64,000 nucleotides of DNA, from NCBI RefSeq assembly GCF_900637185.1, contig NZ_LR134352.1:3276001-3340000 (forward strand), read 5' to 3'. This DNA comes from Nocardia asteroides (GTDB taxonomy: Bacteria; Actinomycetota; Actinomycetes; Mycobacteriales; Mycobacteriaceae). A model generated the notes under the pieces. The model had not been told where the DNA came from. It searched no databases and saw only the letters and a program-made list of their open reading frames with translations. Positions 9,988 through 21,987 of this stretch are shown one piece after another (the stretch's first letter is position 1; every line of letters begins with the position of its first letter). The position numbers were made by a program, and so were the translations under genes.

Positions 9988-11187
9988 ATGAAGATGCCGG
10001 CGCTGCTGTCCAGGAACACGGAAACGCTGCCCGGTGTCACCGGGATCGCCCGGGTGGATCGCAACACCCGGCGACTGCTGCGGCGGGTCGGTCCGGGGGA
10101 CGTGGTCGTCCTCGACGAGACCGACCTGGACCGCCACACCGCCGACCGGTTGGTCGAGGCCGGTGTCGTCGCGGTGATCAACACCTCGCCCTCGATCTCG
10201 GGGCGCTACCCGAACCTGGGGCCGGAAGTGCTGGTGGCCAACGGGATCGTGCTCATGGACACCGTCTCCTCCGACGCCTTCGGCAAGATCAAGGACGGCG
10301 CCAAGGTCCGCATCGACGAGGGCATCGTCTACGCCGACAAGCTGGTCAAGAAGGAACCCGAGGTCCTCGTCGAGGGCATCGAGTTCGACGAGTCGGCCAT
10401 CGCCGACCGGATGATCGAGGCGCGCAACGGCCTGGCCGACCACCTCGACGCCTTCGCCGGTAACACGACAGAGTTCGTCCGCACCGAGAGCGCGCTGCTG
10501 ATCGACGGCATCGGCGTGCCCGACATCGAGCTGGAGCTGCGCAACCGGCACGTGGTCGTGGTGGCCGACGGGTCGGGGCACCTCGAGGAGCTACAGAAGC
10601 TCAAGCCGTTCATCAAGGAGTACGCGCCGATCCTGATCGGCGTCGGCCGCGGCGCCGATACGCTGCGCAAGCTCAAGTACAAGCCCGACCTGATCGTCGG
10701 CGACCCCGACGAGATCAGCACGGAGACACTGCGGTCCGGCGCGGAGATGATCCTGCCCGCCGACACCGACGGCCACGCCAAGGGCCTCGAACGGATCCAG
10801 GACCTGGGCATCGGCGCGACGACCTTCCCGTCGTCGGGCTCGCCGACCGATCTGGCGCTCATGCTCGCCGACCACCACGGCGCGTCGCTGATCGTGCTGG
10901 CCGGCGCCCCCGCGTCGCTGGAGGACTTCTTCGATCGCGGTCGCCGCGACAGCAATCCGGCCACCTTCCTGACCCGGCTCAAGGTCGGCGCGAAACTGGT
11001 CGACGCGAAGGCGGTCTCCACGCTGTACCGGCAGCGCTCCTCCGGTGCCGCGCTGGCGCTGGTGGTGCTGGCCGCGCTGGTCGCGATCGTGGTGGTGATC
11101 CTGGCCTCGCACAACGGGTCCGAGCTGCTGGACTGGGCGATCGAGTACTGGAACCGCTTCGTGCTGTGGGTGCGTGGTCTGCTGTGA
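9988..11187 (+). CDS. steA: SteA, cytokinetic ring / cell-separation protein
   Basis: 399 residues, the COG4825 family (Rv1697 position). A soluble domain fills most of the protein, and one membrane helix lies near the C-terminus (ALALVVLAALVAIVVVILA, about residues 352-372) before a short tail. In Corynebacterium glutamicum the SteA/SteB pair acts in the RipC-FtsEX cell-separation pathway. The ATG at 9988 is followed directly by the conserved start of the family. The stop overlaps the next gene's GTG (GTGA), so the two are translationally coupled. Confidence 0.87.
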   Translation: MKMPALLSRNTETLPGVTGIARVDRNTRRLLRRVGPGDVVVLDETDLDRHTADRLVEAGVVAVINTSPSISGRYPNLGPEVLVANGIVLMDTVSSDAFGKIKDGAKVRIDEGIVYADKLVKKEPEVLVEGIEFDESAIADRMIEARNGLADHLDAFAGNTTEFVRTESALLIDGIGVPDIELELRNRHVVVVADGSGHLEELQKLKPFIKEYAPILIGVGRGADTLRKLKYKPDLIVGDPDEISTETLRSGAEMILPADTDGHAKGLERIQDLGIGATTFPSSGSPTDLALMLADHHGASLIVLAGAPASLEDFFDRGRRDSNPATFLTRLKVGAKLVDAKAVSTLYRQRSSGAALALVVLAALVAIVVVILASHNGSELLDWAIEYWNRFVLWVRGLL

Positions 11188-12125
11188 TCTCGTTGCGTCA
11201 ACACGCCATCTCGATCGCGGCGATCTTCCTCGCCCTGGCCATCGGGGTGGTGCTCGGCTCGCAGACACTGGCCGCCGACATGCTGTCGGGACTGCGTTCG
11301 GACACCGACGATCTGCGCGGCCAGGTCGACACCCTGACCGCCCGCAACGAGCAGCTCAGCGCCCAGCTCGACGCGGCCGACCGCTTCATCGCCGGCTCGG
11401 CGGGCCGCCTGCTCGGCGGCACCCTCGCCGACCGCAGCGTCGTCGTCTTCACGACGCCCGACGCCGACCCGGGCGACATCGACGGCGTGAGCCGCGCGCT
11501 CGAGACCGCGGGCGCCGCGGTGACCGGCCGGCTCGCACTGACCGACGCGTTCGTCGACGCGGGGGAGGGCGACCGGATGCGCTCGGCGCTGACCAATATC
11601 GTCCCGGCCGGCGCGCAGCTGCGGACCGGCGCCGTCGACCAGGGCAGCATGGCGGGCGATCTGCTCGGGCTGACCCTGCTCGTCGACCCGGCCACCCAGC
11701 AGCCGCGCAGCACCGGGCCCGAACTCGCGCTGGTCCTGGAGACCCTGCGCGGTGGCGGCTTCCTCGCCTACGGCGACACCCCGGTGCGACCCGCGCAACT
11801 CGCCGTCGTCGTCACCGGCAACGGTGTCGCATCCGACACCGGACAGGGCGCGACTATCGCCCGCTTCACCGGCGCGGTCCGGGCGCGCGCCGCGGGCACC
11901 GTGCTCGCGGGCCGGGCGGGCGCCGCCGAGGGCAACGCCGCCATCGCCCATGTGCGGGCGCAGGCGCCGCTGGCGACCACGGTCACCACGGTCGACAATG
12001 TGGATCGCGAAATAGGCAGGGTCACAACAGCTCTCGCCTTCACCGAGCAGCTCTCCGGCGGCGCGGGCCGCTACGGCACCGGCTCGACGGCGACCGCCCT
12101 GACGATGGTCGCCATGCCCCGCTGA
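11184..12125 (+). CDS. mctB: MctB/SteB membrane-anchored protein
   Basis: 313 residues. One N-terminal membrane segment (ISIAAIFLALAIGVVLGSQ) is followed by a coiled coil (about 35-70, LTARNEQLSAQLDAADRF) and an extracytoplasmic alpha/beta domain. The Rv1698 orthologue was described as MctB, needed for low intracellular copper in M. tuberculosis. The corynebacterial counterpart SteB works with SteA in cell separation. The two roles are not reconciled here, but coupling to steA favours the division role. The GTG at 11184 is chosen because it overlaps the steA stop. Confidence 0.85.
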   Translation: MISLRQHAISIAAIFLALAIGVVLGSQTLAADMLSGLRSDTDDLRGQVDTLTARNEQLSAQLDAADRFIAGSAGRLLGGTLADRSVVVFTTPDADPGDIDGVSRALETAGAAVTGRLALTDAFVDAGEGDRMRSALTNIVPAGAQLRTGAVDQGSMAGDLLGLTLLVDPATQQPRSTGPELALVLETLRGGGFLAYGDTPVRPAQLAVVVTGNGVASDTGQGATIARFTGAVRARAAGTVLAGRAGAAEGNAAIAHVRAQAPLATTVTTVDNVDREIGRVTTALAFTEQLSGGAGRYGTGSTATALTMVAMPR

Positions 12126-12177
12126 CAGTCATCGTGACCGGCCGCCGAGGCAACCGATCTCCGGAGTACAGGGGTAA

Positions 12178-14019
<1,842 letters not shown>

Positions 14020-14033
14020 GAGAGAGCAGCGAC

Positions 14034-14690
14034 GTGAGCCAGCCCGGTAGTCACACCTTCGAGACGGTCGCCAGCCGGGTGCTCTACAGCGGCGCGATCG
14101 TGGCCCTGCGCCAGGACCAGGTCGCGATGCCGGACGGGCGGATCGCCGAGCGCGAGGTCGTCGAGCACCACGGCGCGGTCGCGGTGCTGGCGCTCGACGA
14201 CGACGGCAATGTGGTGCTGATCCGCCAGTACCGGCATCCGATCGGTACCCGGCTGCTGGAACTGCCCGCCGGGCTGCTCGACATCGACGGCGAGGACCCG
14301 CTCACCGCGGCCAAGCGCGAGCTGGCCGAGGAGACGGGCTTGGCCGCCGCCGAGTGGGCGGTGCTGGTGGACGTGGCGCTGTCGCCGGGGTTCACCGACG
14401 AGGCGCTGCGGGTGTTCTTCGCGACCGGGCTCACGCCGACCGATCGGCCCGATCCCGAGCACGAGGAAGCCGATCTGGAGCTGGTGCGGATGCCGGTCGC
14501 CGAGGCGGTCCGGGCGGCGCTGGCCGGGGAGATCGTGAACGCGACCGCGGTCGCGGGCGTCCTCGCCTACGCCGCGGCGGTGGCGAGCGGGGTGGCGATG
14601 CGGCCCGCCGACGCGCCGTGGCCGGGTCAGCCGACCGCGTTCCTGCGGCGCAAGGCCGCCGAGGCCGCGGCACCGGACGCACCGGCGTGA
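14034..14690 (+). CDS. Nudix hydrolase, ADP-ribose pyrophosphatase type
   Basis: 218 residues. The Nudix helix is clear: PAGLLDIDGEDPLTAAKREL followed by AEETGL, with the REL-x-EE-x-G metal-binding core. The first Gly-to-Glu spacing is one residue longer than the textbook pattern, as I recall for the M. tuberculosis Rv1700 ADP-ribose pyrophosphatase that holds this position. It should cleave ADP-ribose to AMP and ribose-5-phosphate. The GTG start is 14 bases after pyrG. Confidence 0.88.
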   Translation: MSQPGSHTFETVASRVLYSGAIVALRQDQVAMPDGRIAEREVVEHHGAVAVLALDDDGNVVLIRQYRHPIGTRLLELPAGLLDIDGEDPLTAAKRELAEETGLAAAEWAVLVDVALSPGFTDEALRVFFATGLTPTDRPDPEHEEADLELVRMPVAEAVRAALAGEIVNATAVAGVLAYAAAVASGVAMRPADAPWPGQPTAFLRRKAAEAAAPDAPA

Positions 14691-14738
14691 GCGCGTTACC
14701 GACCTGCCCGGTCGACAGGGACTAGCCGGGTTCCGGGC

Positions 14739-15677
14739 GTGCTGGCGCGGGAGATCGACGCCTACCTCGACCACCTGACGGTCGAGCGCGGAGCCGCGCG
14801 CAACACGCTCGGCGCCTACCGGCGTGACCTGGCCCGCTACCGGAACTTCCTCGACGGCCGCGGCATCGCGAGTCTGGGCGCGGTCGCCCAGGGCGATGTC
14901 GCGGAGTTCACGATGGCATTGCGGGCAGGCGGCGAGGATCATCCGCCGCTGGCCGCGGGGTCGGTGGCCAGGGCCCTGATCGCAGTGCGTGGGTTACATC
15001 GCTTCGCCGCCGCCGAAGGCATCACCGACACCGATGTGGCGCACGCGGTGAAACCGCCCGCGCCGGGGCGGCGACTGCCCAAGGCGCTGCCCTACGACCA
15101 GGTGCTGCGGCTGCTGGAAGCGGCCGGCGGCGAGGGTGACGCGGGCGGGGCCGACGGCGGACCTCGCGGTCTGCGGGACCGGGCGCTGCTGGAACTGCTG
15201 TACTCCACCGGCGCGCGCATCTCCGAGATGGTCGGGCTCGACGTCGACGACATCGACGCCGAGCAGCGCTGTGTGGTGCTGCGCGGCAAGGGCGGCAAAC
15301 AGCGGCTCGTCCCGATCGGGCGGCCCGCGCTCGCCGCCGTCGACGCCTACCTGGTGCGCGGTCGGCCGACGCTGGCCGCGAGCGGAAAGGGTTCGGCCGG
15401 TGCGCTGTTCCTCAACGCGCGCGGCGGCAGGCTGTCGCGGCAGAGCGCCTGGCAGGTGCTGCAGACCGCGGCCGAACGGGCCGGGATCGGAGCCGCGGTG
15501 TCACCGCACACCCTGCGGCACTCCTTCGCCACGCACCTGCTCGACGGCGGCGCCGACGTGCGCGTGGTGCAGGAACTGCTCGGCCACGCCTCGGTGACGA
15601 CCACCCAGATCTACACCCTGGTGACGGTGAGCACGCTGCGCGAAGTATGGGCGACCGCGCATCCGCGAGCCAGGTGA
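14739..15677 (+). CDS. xerD: Tyrosine recombinase XerD
   Basis: 312 residues, the site-specific recombinase that resolves chromosome dimers at dif with XerC and FtsK. The N-terminal SAM-like DNA-binding domain starts [13 protein letters not shown]. The catalytic set is complete: Arg in [12 protein letters not shown], Lys in [22 protein letters not shown] (His and Arg), the second His in [12 protein letters not shown] and the Tyr nucleophile there. It is in the Rv1701 position, just before parA/scpAB, which places several chromosome-maintenance genes together. Confidence 0.93.
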   Translation: MLAREIDAYLDHLTVERGAARNTLGAYRRDLARYRNFLDGRGIASLGAVAQGDVAEFTMALRAGGEDHPPLAAGSVARALIAVRGLHRFAAAEGITDTDVAHAVKPPAPGRRLPKALPYDQVLRLLEAAGGEGDAGGADGGPRGLRDRALLELLYSTGARISEMVGLDVDDIDAEQRCVVLRGKGGKQRLVPIGRPALAAVDAYLVRGRPTLAASGKGSAGALFLNARGGRLSRQSAWQVLQTAAERAGIGAAVSPHTLRHSFATHLLDGGADVRVVQELLGHASVTTTQIYTLVTVSTLREVWATAHPRAR

Positions 15678-15867
15678 ACCGGCACCGCGCCGGAGCGCCC
15701 GGCGGGTATCGTGCGAACACGCCCGGCGTTGCCATGCTGTACCTCACCGGTCCGAGCGGTAGCGTCTACCCCACAGCTGGACCGTACGAAAGCGAGTCCG
15801 GGTCCGAAGCGGCCTCGCTACCCTCGACAGGGGTTACCGGTAGGAAACGTATAAGGAGCAGCGGATC

Positions 15868-16761
15868 GTGACGACAGCGGAAACACCGTGGGACGGTGGA
15901 CCGGACGAGGTCGCCGAGGCCGTCGAGATGGGCCCGACCGGGCGCCCGCTGCGACTGGTACCCGAGCCGCCGCAGGTGCAGCGTCACGGTGACGCGCTCG
16001 TGGTGGCCATGTGCAACCAGAAGGGCGGGGTCGGCAAGACCACCTCGACCATCAATCTCGGTGCCGCGCTGGCCGAATACGGCCGCCGCGTGCTGCTCGT
16101 CGACCTCGATCCGCAGGGCGCGCTCTCGGCCGGTCTCGGAGTGGCCCACCACGACCTCGACCTCACCGTGCACAACCTGCTGATCGGCGGCAAGGCCACC
16201 GTCGACGACGTGCTGCAGACCACCAAGGTCGAGGGCATGGACCTGCTGCCCAGCAACATCGATCTGTCCGCGGCCGAGATCCAGCTGGTCAACGAGGTGG
16301 GCCGGGAACAGTCCCTGGGCCGGGCGCTCGCGGCGGTGCGCGATCGATACGACTACATCCTCATCGACTGCCAGCCCTCGCTCGGGCTGCTCACCGTCAA
16401 CGCGCTGGCCTGCTCCGACGGGGTGATCATCCCGATGGAGTGCGAGTATTTCTCGCTGCGTGGCCTGGCGCTGCTCAACGACACCGTCGAGAAGGTGCGC
16501 GACCGGCTCAACCCGCGCCTGAGCCTGTACGGCATCGTGGTCACCATGTTCGACTCCCGGCTGCTGCATTCCCGCCAGGTGATGTCGCGTGTGGTCGAGG
16601 TCTTCGGTGACCTCGTCTACGACACCGCCATCTCGCGCACCGTGCGCTTTCCCGACGCCAGCGTCGCGGGCGAGCCGATCACCACGTGGGCGCCGAAATC
16701 GGCGGGCGCCGAGTCGTATCGGGCGATGGCACGCGAAGTCATCCACCGGTCTGGCCGGTGA
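15868..16761 (+). CDS. ParA/Soj-family ATPase (Rv1708-like)
   Basis: 297 residues. After an acidic tail of about 45 residues comes the deviant Walker A motif NQKGGVGKTTSTIN, then LVDLDPQGALSAGLG, LIDCQPSLGLLTVNAL and the C-terminal ParA helices. It is the paralogue adjacent to scpAB, not the oriC-linked parAB copy, and no parB follows. It probably works with the ScpAB condensin partners or another positioned cargo; that is inference from position. The start has the ribosome site AAGGAG. The stop overlaps the scpA GTG. Confidence 0.88.
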   Translation: MTTAETPWDGGPDEVAEAVEMGPTGRPLRLVPEPPQVQRHGDALVVAMCNQKGGVGKTTSTINLGAALAEYGRRVLLVDLDPQGALSAGLGVAHHDLDLTVHNLLIGGKATVDDVLQTTKVEGMDLLPSNIDLSAAEIQLVNEVGREQSLGRALAAVRDRYDYILIDCQPSLGLLTVNALACSDGVIIPMECEYFSLRGLALLNDTVEKVRDRLNPRLSLYGIVVTMFDSRLLHSRQVMSRVVEVFGDLVYDTAISRTVRFPDASVAGEPITTWAPKSAGAESYRAMAREVIHRSGR

Positions 16762-17642
16762 TCGACGCAGTACCCGAGGTGCACGAGGCTCCCGAACACG
16801 CGGCTCCCGCCGCCGAGAACACCGGTTTCCACCTGCGGCTGAAGAACTTCGAAGGGCCGTTCGACCTGCTGCTGCAGCTGATCAGCTCGCGCAAGCTGGA
16901 CGTCACCGAGGTGGCGCTGCATCAGGTCACCGACGAGTTCATCGCCTACACCAAGGCGCTGACCGCCGAACTCGCCGGGAACACCAAGCTGCGCGCCGAC
17001 AAGATCCTCGACCAGACCACCGAATTCCTCGTCGTCGCCGCGACCCTGCTCGACCTCAAGGCGGCCCGGCTGCTGCCGTCGGGGGAGATGACCGACGCCG
17101 ACGACCTGGAACTGCTCGACGCCCGTGACCTGCTGTTCGCCCGGCTCCTGCAGTACCGCGCGTTCAAGCAGGTCGCCGAACTGCTCGCCGAACTGGAAGC
17201 CGCCGCGCTGCGCCGGTACCCGCGTTCGGTCGCGCTCGAGGAACAGTTCGAGGGACTGCTGCCCGAGGTGACCCTGGGCGTGGACATCGCCGCCTTCGCG
17301 CAGATCGCGGCGGCCGCGTTCCGGCCGCGCCCGGTGGCCCAGGTGGGGCTGGCGCACCTGCACATGCACACCATCTCGGTGGCCGAGCAGGCCGAACTGG
17401 TGCTGGCCCGGCTCAAGGAACGCGGTCCCGGCGGCTGGACCACCTTCGCCGAACTGGTCGAGGACTGCACGGTGCCGGTGGAGATCGTCGCCCGATTCCT
17501 GGCGTTGCTCGAGTTGTACCGCGGCAAGACCATCGCCTTCGACCAGCCCGATCCGCTCGGTCCGCTGGCCGTGAGCTGGCTCGGCGAACTGGATCCCGAC
17601 GCCGAGGCCGCGGCGTTGACGTTCGAGGAGGACTACGGATGA
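16758..17642 (+). CDS. scpA: Segregation and condensation protein A (kleisin)
   Basis: 294 residues from the GTG that overlaps the parA stop (GTGA). The N-terminal kleisin region reads FEGPFDLLLQLISSRKLDVT, followed by the helical linker and a C-terminal winged-helix end (EELVEDCTVPVEIVARFLALLELY type). ScpA bridges the SMC heads and binds ScpB. The order parA-scpA-scpB-rluB-cmk-der matches Rv1708-Rv1713. Confidence 0.93.
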   Translation: MIDAVPEVHEAPEHAAPAAENTGFHLRLKNFEGPFDLLLQLISSRKLDVTEVALHQVTDEFIAYTKALTAELAGNTKLRADKILDQTTEFLVVAATLLDLKAARLLPSGEMTDADDLELLDARDLLFARLLQYRAFKQVAELLAELEAAALRRYPRSVALEEQFEGLLPEVTLGVDIAAFAQIAAAAFRPRPVAQVGLAHLHMHTISVAEQAELVLARLKERGPGGWTTFAELVEDCTVPVEIVARFLALLELYRGKTIAFDQPDPLGPLAVSWLGELDPDAEAAALTFEEDYG

Positions 17643-17703
17643 TCACCCCGAGCCCGGCGGCGGTCGACCACGCGGCGGCCGCGATCAGCCGAGGAGGCGC
17701 AGC

Positions 17704-18360
17704 ATGACCGAGACAGTGGCGGAGTTCACGTCCGAGCCGTTGGACGAGGCCGAATTGCGCGCGGCGCTCGAGGCGATGCTGCTCGTCGTCGACGCTCCCG
17801 CGCCGGTAGAACAGCTGGCCGCGGCGCTGGACGACACCGCGGAGCGGGTCCAGGCCACGCTGCGGACGATGTCGGCGGAGCTGACCGCCCGGGGCAGCGG
17901 CATCGACCTGCGTTTCGTCGGCGACGGCTGGCGCTTCTATACTCGACAGGAGTACGCGCCCTATGTCGAGCGTGTACTGCTCGACGGGGCCCGGACGAAG
18001 CTCACCCGGGCCGCCTTGGAGACCTTGGCGGTGATCGCCTACCGCCAGCCGGTGACCCGGACCAGGGTCAGCGCGGTCCGCGGGGTGAACGTCGACGGAG
18101 TGATGCGCACACTGCTGGCCAGAGGCCTGATCACGGAAGCGGGTCAGGACTCCGACACCAACGGCACGCTGTACCGCACCACCGAGTTGTTCCTCGAACG
18201 GATCGGGCTCGCCTCCCTCGGCGACCTGCCACCGCTGGCGCCGCTGCTTCCCGGCGTCGACCTGATCGACGAGATCAGCGAGAGCCTGGAGACCGATCCA
18301 CGGTTCACCAGGCTGCAGAAACCGGCCGAGTCCGACATGGACCTCGGCACCGACGATTGA
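17704..18360 (+). CDS. scpB: Segregation and condensation protein B
   Basis: 218 residues with two winged-helix domains (about 15-90 and 95-175). The family core ALETLAVIAYRQPVTRTRVSA is followed by RGVNVDGVMRTLLARGLI. It forms the SMC-ScpAB complex with the upstream gene. The ATG at 17704 has a strong ribosome site (GAGGAGGC), 61 bases after scpA. Confidence 0.93.
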   Translation: MTETVAEFTSEPLDEAELRAALEAMLLVVDAPAPVEQLAAALDDTAERVQATLRTMSAELTARGSGIDLRFVGDGWRFYTRQEYAPYVERVLLDGARTKLTRAALETLAVIAYRQPVTRTRVSAVRGVNVDGVMRTLLARGLITEAGQDSDTNGTLYRTTELFLERIGLASLGDLPPLAPLLPGVDLIDEISESLETDPRFTRLQKPAESDMDLGTDD

Positions 18361-18368
18361 CAGGACAG

Positions 18369-19700
18369 ATGAATAATTCCGCTCGCCGAGATGGCACACC
18401 GGATCGAAGAAAACGCACCGACCAGCCCCGTAGCGGCGCGAACCGGACCGCGGCTCCCCGCGGCGGCACCGCGCGCACCGGGCAGGGCGGAACCCGCGGC
18501 GAGGCCCCCGGCCGCCGCGGCGCGAGCGCAGGTGGCTTCCAGCGCGACAGCGGCCGCCGCGGCACCTCCGCGGGTGGCTTCCAGCGCGACAGCGAATTCG
18601 GCGGACGCCGGGGTAGCTCGGCCGGCGGGTTCCAGCGCGACAGCGAGTCCGGCGGTCGTCGCGGTACCTCCGCCGGTGGCTTCCAGCGTGACGGCGCGGG
18701 TCGCCGTGGCACCGGCTCCGGCGGCTACCAGCGCACCGACGACGAGCGTGGCTACCCCCGCGGCACCGGCACCGGTGGTCAGCGCGGCGGCGCGCCCCGC
18801 GCGGGCGGTACCGCTCGCCCGGCCACCTCGCAGGCGCCCGCCCGGAAGACCAAGACGGCCAAGCCGCAGCGCAAGGTCGTCGCGCCGACGATCCTGAACA
18901 ACGCCAAGCCGGCCCGGCACCAGAACGCCGAGAACACCGAGGGCCCGGCGAAGCTGCCCTGGGGTGAGGGCGAACGCCTGCAGAAGGTGCTCGCCAAGGC
19001 GGGTGTGGCCTCGCGCCGCGCCGCCGAGGAGATGATCGCCGCCGGTCGCGTCGAGGTCGACGGCCGGATCGTGCGCGAGCAGGGCCTGCGGGTGGATCCG
19101 GAGAACGCGGTCGTGCGCGTCGACGGCACCCGCGTGGTGGTCCGCGACGAACTGGTCCACCTGGTGCTGAACAAGCCCAAGGGCTGGCAGTCCACCATGT
19201 CCGACGACCTGGGCCGACCCTGCGTCGGCGACATCGTCGCCGAGCGGATCGCCGCCGGTCAGCGCCTGTTCCACGTGGGGCGTCTGGACGCCGACACCGA
19301 GGGGCTGCTGCTGCTCACCAACGACGGCGAGATGGCGCACCGCCTGATGCACCCGTCGTTCGAGGTGCCCAAGACCTACCTGGCCACCGTGCAGGGCGAG
19401 GTGAACTACCGGCTGATCGGCAAGCGCCTGCGCGACGGCGTCGAGCTCGAGGACGGCCCGGCCAAGGTCGACAAGTTCATGCTGCTGGAGGCGCACGAGG
19501 GCCGCTCGCTGGTCAAGCTCGTGCTGCACGAGGGCCGTAAGCACATCGTGCGCAGGCTCCTCGACGAGGTCGGCCACCCGGTCATCCGGCTGGTGCGGAC
19601 CCACCTCGGCCCGGTGGCGCTGGGCGACCAGCGTCCCGGCACGCTGCGCGTGCTCGGCCGTGACGAGATCGGCAAACTCTACGAGGCGGTGCAGCTGTGA
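18369..19700 (+). CDS. rluB: 23S rRNA pseudouridine synthase RluB with RG-repeat extension
   Basis: 443 residues from ATG 18369; a TTG 12 bases earlier is possible. Residues about 1-160 are a low-complexity Arg/Gly extension with GGFQRD four times and GGYQRTDD once, in [21 protein letters not shown] units. The S4 domain follows (about 199-260, [20 protein letters not shown]), then the RsuA/RluB catalytic domain with [16 protein letters not shown], whose Asp is the nucleophile. The E. coli enzyme modifies U2605 of 23S rRNA; the equivalent base here is near 869. The extension resembles the RGG protein at 1544-4135 and probably adds RNA affinity. Confidence 0.9.
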   Translation: MNNSARRDGTPDRRKRTDQPRSGANRTAAPRGGTARTGQGGTRGEAPGRRGASAGGFQRDSGRRGTSAGGFQRDSEFGGRRGSSAGGFQRDSESGGRRGTSAGGFQRDGAGRRGTGSGGYQRTDDERGYPRGTGTGGQRGGAPRAGGTARPATSQAPARKTKTAKPQRKVVAPTILNNAKPARHQNAENTEGPAKLPWGEGERLQKVLAKAGVASRRAAEEMIAAGRVEVDGRIVREQGLRVDPENAVVRVDGTRVVVRDELVHLVLNKPKGWQSTMSDDLGRPCVGDIVAERIAAGQRLFHVGRLDADTEGLLLLTNDGEMAHRLMHPSFEVPKTYLATVQGEVNYRLIGKRLRDGVELEDGPAKVDKFMLLEAHEGRSLVKLVLHEGRKHIVRRLLDEVGHPVIRLVRTHLGPVALGDQRPGTLRVLGRDEIGKLYEAVQL

Positions 19701-20443
19701 ACGGAGTGGATTTCTCGGTGGAGCTGGCGGGTGACCGGATGACCGGCGCGGGCACGCTCGTCGTCGCGATGGACGGTCCGTCGGGCACCGGCAAGTCCAG
19801 TGTGTCGCGCCGGCTGGCCACCCGCCTGGGTGCCCGCTACCTCGACACCGGCGCCATGTACCGGGTGGCGACCCTGCGCGTGCTGCGCGCGGGCGTCGAC
19901 CTCGCCGACGCGGCCGCCATCGCCGACACCGTCGCGGCGCTGCCGCTCTCGATCGGCACCGACCCCGGCCACGAGGTGATCGAGCTCGACGGCGAGGACG
20001 TCTCGGCCGAGATCCGCGGCGACGCGGTCACCAAGGCCGTGTCCGCGGTGTCCGCCGTGGCGCAGGTGCGTGAGCAGCTCGTGTCGCTGCAGCGGGAGAT
20101 CGCCGCCATGGCGGGCCGAATCGTCGTGGAGGGCCGCGACATCGGCACCGTCGTGCTCACCGGCGCCGACGCCAAGATCTACCTCACCGCCTCCGCGGAG
20201 GCCCGCGCCCAGCGGCGCAACGCCCAGAACATCCGCGAGGGCCGCGGCGACGACTACGCGGCCGTGCTGGCCGACGTGCAGCGCCGCGACACCCTCGACT
20301 CCACCCGCACGGTGTCGCCGCTGCGCCCCGCAGCCGACGCGGTGCTCGTCGACACCAGCGACCTGACGATGGACGAGACCATCGACGAGCTCTACCGCGT
20401 GGTGGCCCAGCAGCTTTCGGCCACGACAGGAGGGTCGCGATGA
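19697..20443 (+). CDS. cmk: Cytidylate kinase
   Basis: 248 residues. It phosphorylates CMP/dCMP with ATP. The P-loop [15 protein letters not shown] starts near residue 30, followed by [16 protein letters not shown] and [20 protein letters not shown], then the Arg-rich lid RAQRRNAQN. The GTG overlaps the rluB stop, and the end overlaps der by 4 bases, so rluB-cmk-der is translationally coupled. Confidence 0.95.
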   Translation: MNGVDFSVELAGDRMTGAGTLVVAMDGPSGTGKSSVSRRLATRLGARYLDTGAMYRVATLRVLRAGVDLADAAAIADTVAALPLSIGTDPGHEVIELDGEDVSAEIRGDAVTKAVSAVSAVAQVREQLVSLQREIAAMAGRIVVEGRDIGTVVLTGADAKIYLTASAEARAQRRNAQNIREGRGDDYAAVLADVQRRDTLDSTRTVSPLRPAADAVLVDTSDLTMDETIDELYRVVAQQLSATTGGSR

Positions 20444-21858
20444 TCGACGAAGAGGTACTGGTCGGAGACGGCACGTGGAGCGACGAAACCGATTGGGAGA
20501 TCGCCGATCTCGAAGGTGAGCACGAGGACGGCGAGCATCTCGCGATGCCGACCGTCGCCGTCGTCGGCCGCCCGAACGTGGGCAAGTCGACCCTGGTGAA
20601 CCGGATCCTCGGCCGCCGTGAGGCCGTCGTCGAGGACATCCCCGGCGTCACCCGCGACCGCATCTCCTACGAGGCCAGCTGGGCCGGGCGCCGATTCCTG
20701 GTGCAGGACACCGGCGGCTGGGAGCCCGACGCCAAGGGCCTGCAGCAGCATGTGGCCCGCCAGGCCGAGGTGGCGATGGAGACCGCCGACGCGATCCTGC
20801 TCGTCGTCGACGCGACCGTCGGCGCCACCGCCACCGACGAGGCGGCGGTGCGCAAGCTGCGTCGCTCCAAGATCCCGGTGATCCTGGTGGCCAACAAGGT
20901 CGACGACCAGAAGGTCGAACTCGAGGCGGCCAGCCTGTGGTCGCTGGGTCTCGGTGAGCCGCGCATGGTCTCGGCCGCGCACGGCCGCGGCACCGGCGAC
21001 CTGCTCGACGACGTGCTCACCGCCCTGCCGGAGACCCCGCGCGAGGGCACCGGCGCCGCCGGGCCGCGGCGCGTGGCGCTGGTCGGCAAGCCGAACGTCG
21101 GCAAGTCGAGCCTGCTGAACAAGCTGGCCGGCGACGAGCGTTCGGTGGTCCACGATGTCGCGGGCACCACGGTCGACCCGGTCGACTCGCTCGTCGAACT
21201 CGGCGGCAAGATCTGGAAGTTCGTCGACACCGCCGGTCTGCGCCGCAAGGTGTCCAACGCCTCGGGCACCGAGTTCTACGCCTCGCTGCGCACCAAGTCG
21301 GCGCTGGAGGCCTCCGAGGTCGCGATCATGCTGATCGACGCCTCGGTGCCGATCACCGAGCAGGACCTGCGGGTGATCAGCCTGGTCGCCGACTCCGGTC
21401 GCGCGCTGGTGCTGGCGTTCAACAAGTGGGACCTGGTCGACGAGGACCGCCGCTACATGCTCGAGCGCGAGATCGACCGCGATCTGGTGCGGGTGCCGTG
21501 GGCCCAGCGCGTCAACATCTCCGCCCACACCGGGCGCGCGGTGGCCAAGCTGGTGCCGCAGATGGAGACCGCGCTCGAGTCCTGGGACAAGCGCATCTCC
21601 ACCGGCCGCCTCAACACCTGGCTCAAGGAAGTCATCGCGGCCACCCCGCCGCCGATGCGCGGTGGCCGCCAGCCCCGCGTCCTGTTCGCCACCCAGGCGA
21701 GCACCCGCCCGCCGACCTTCGTGCTGTTCACCACCGGTTTCCTCGAGGCGGGCTACCGCCGCTTCCTGGAACGCCGCCTGCGCGAGGAATTCGGTTTCGA
21801 CGGCTCGCCCGTGCGCATCTCGGTGCGCGTGCGCGAGAAGAAGGAACGCAAGAAGTAG
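20440..21858 (+). CDS. der: Ribosome-assembly GTPase Der (EngA)
   Basis: 472 residues with two GTPase domains and a C-terminal KH-like domain. Domain 1 has [19 protein letters not shown] and NKVD; domain 2 has [21 protein letters not shown] and NKWD. Der is needed for 50S maturation. An acidic N-terminal tail of about 35 residues precedes G1, as is usual in actinobacteria. It is the last gene of the conserved block and is followed by a strong terminator. Confidence 0.96.
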   Translation: MIDEEVLVGDGTWSDETDWEIADLEGEHEDGEHLAMPTVAVVGRPNVGKSTLVNRILGRREAVVEDIPGVTRDRISYEASWAGRRFLVQDTGGWEPDAKGLQQHVARQAEVAMETADAILLVVDATVGATATDEAAVRKLRRSKIPVILVANKVDDQKVELEAASLWSLGLGEPRMVSAAHGRGTGDLLDDVLTALPETPREGTGAAGPRRVALVGKPNVGKSSLLNKLAGDERSVVHDVAGTTVDPVDSLVELGGKIWKFVDTAGLRRKVSNASGTEFYASLRTKSALEASEVAIMLIDASVPITEQDLRVISLVADSGRALVLAFNKWDLVDEDRRYMLEREIDRDLVRVPWAQRVNISAHTGRAVAKLVPQMETALESWDKRISTGRLNTWLKEVIAATPPPMRGGRQPRVLFATQASTRPPTFVLFTTGFLEAGYRRFLERRLREEFGFDGSPVRISVRVREKKERKK

Positions 21859-21868
21859 ATCGACCCGG

Positions 21869-21908
21869 CGCGGGCCCCGGAGCTGTCTGCTCCGGGGCCC
21901 GCGTTCTT
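21869..21908 (+). terminator. Intrinsic terminator after der
   Basis: A perfect 14-bp GC-rich inverted repeat (21869-21882 with 21890-21903, 7-base loop) is followed by TTCTTTC. It closes the core operon and marks where synteny with M. tuberculosis ends. Confidence 0.92.
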
Positions 21909-21987
21909 TCCGTAGAACCCTGCGCGACAAGATATTCCGTCGCGCCGCCGTCTCTTACTGTTCCTCGCCGCGTTCGTCGCGACCTCG

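Noticed and set aside
9531..10463. A 310-residue + strand frame upstream of and overlapping steA
   Set aside because: Most of it lies in the wrong frame inside steA. Only about 60 residues at the start look protein-like, and there is no start signal.
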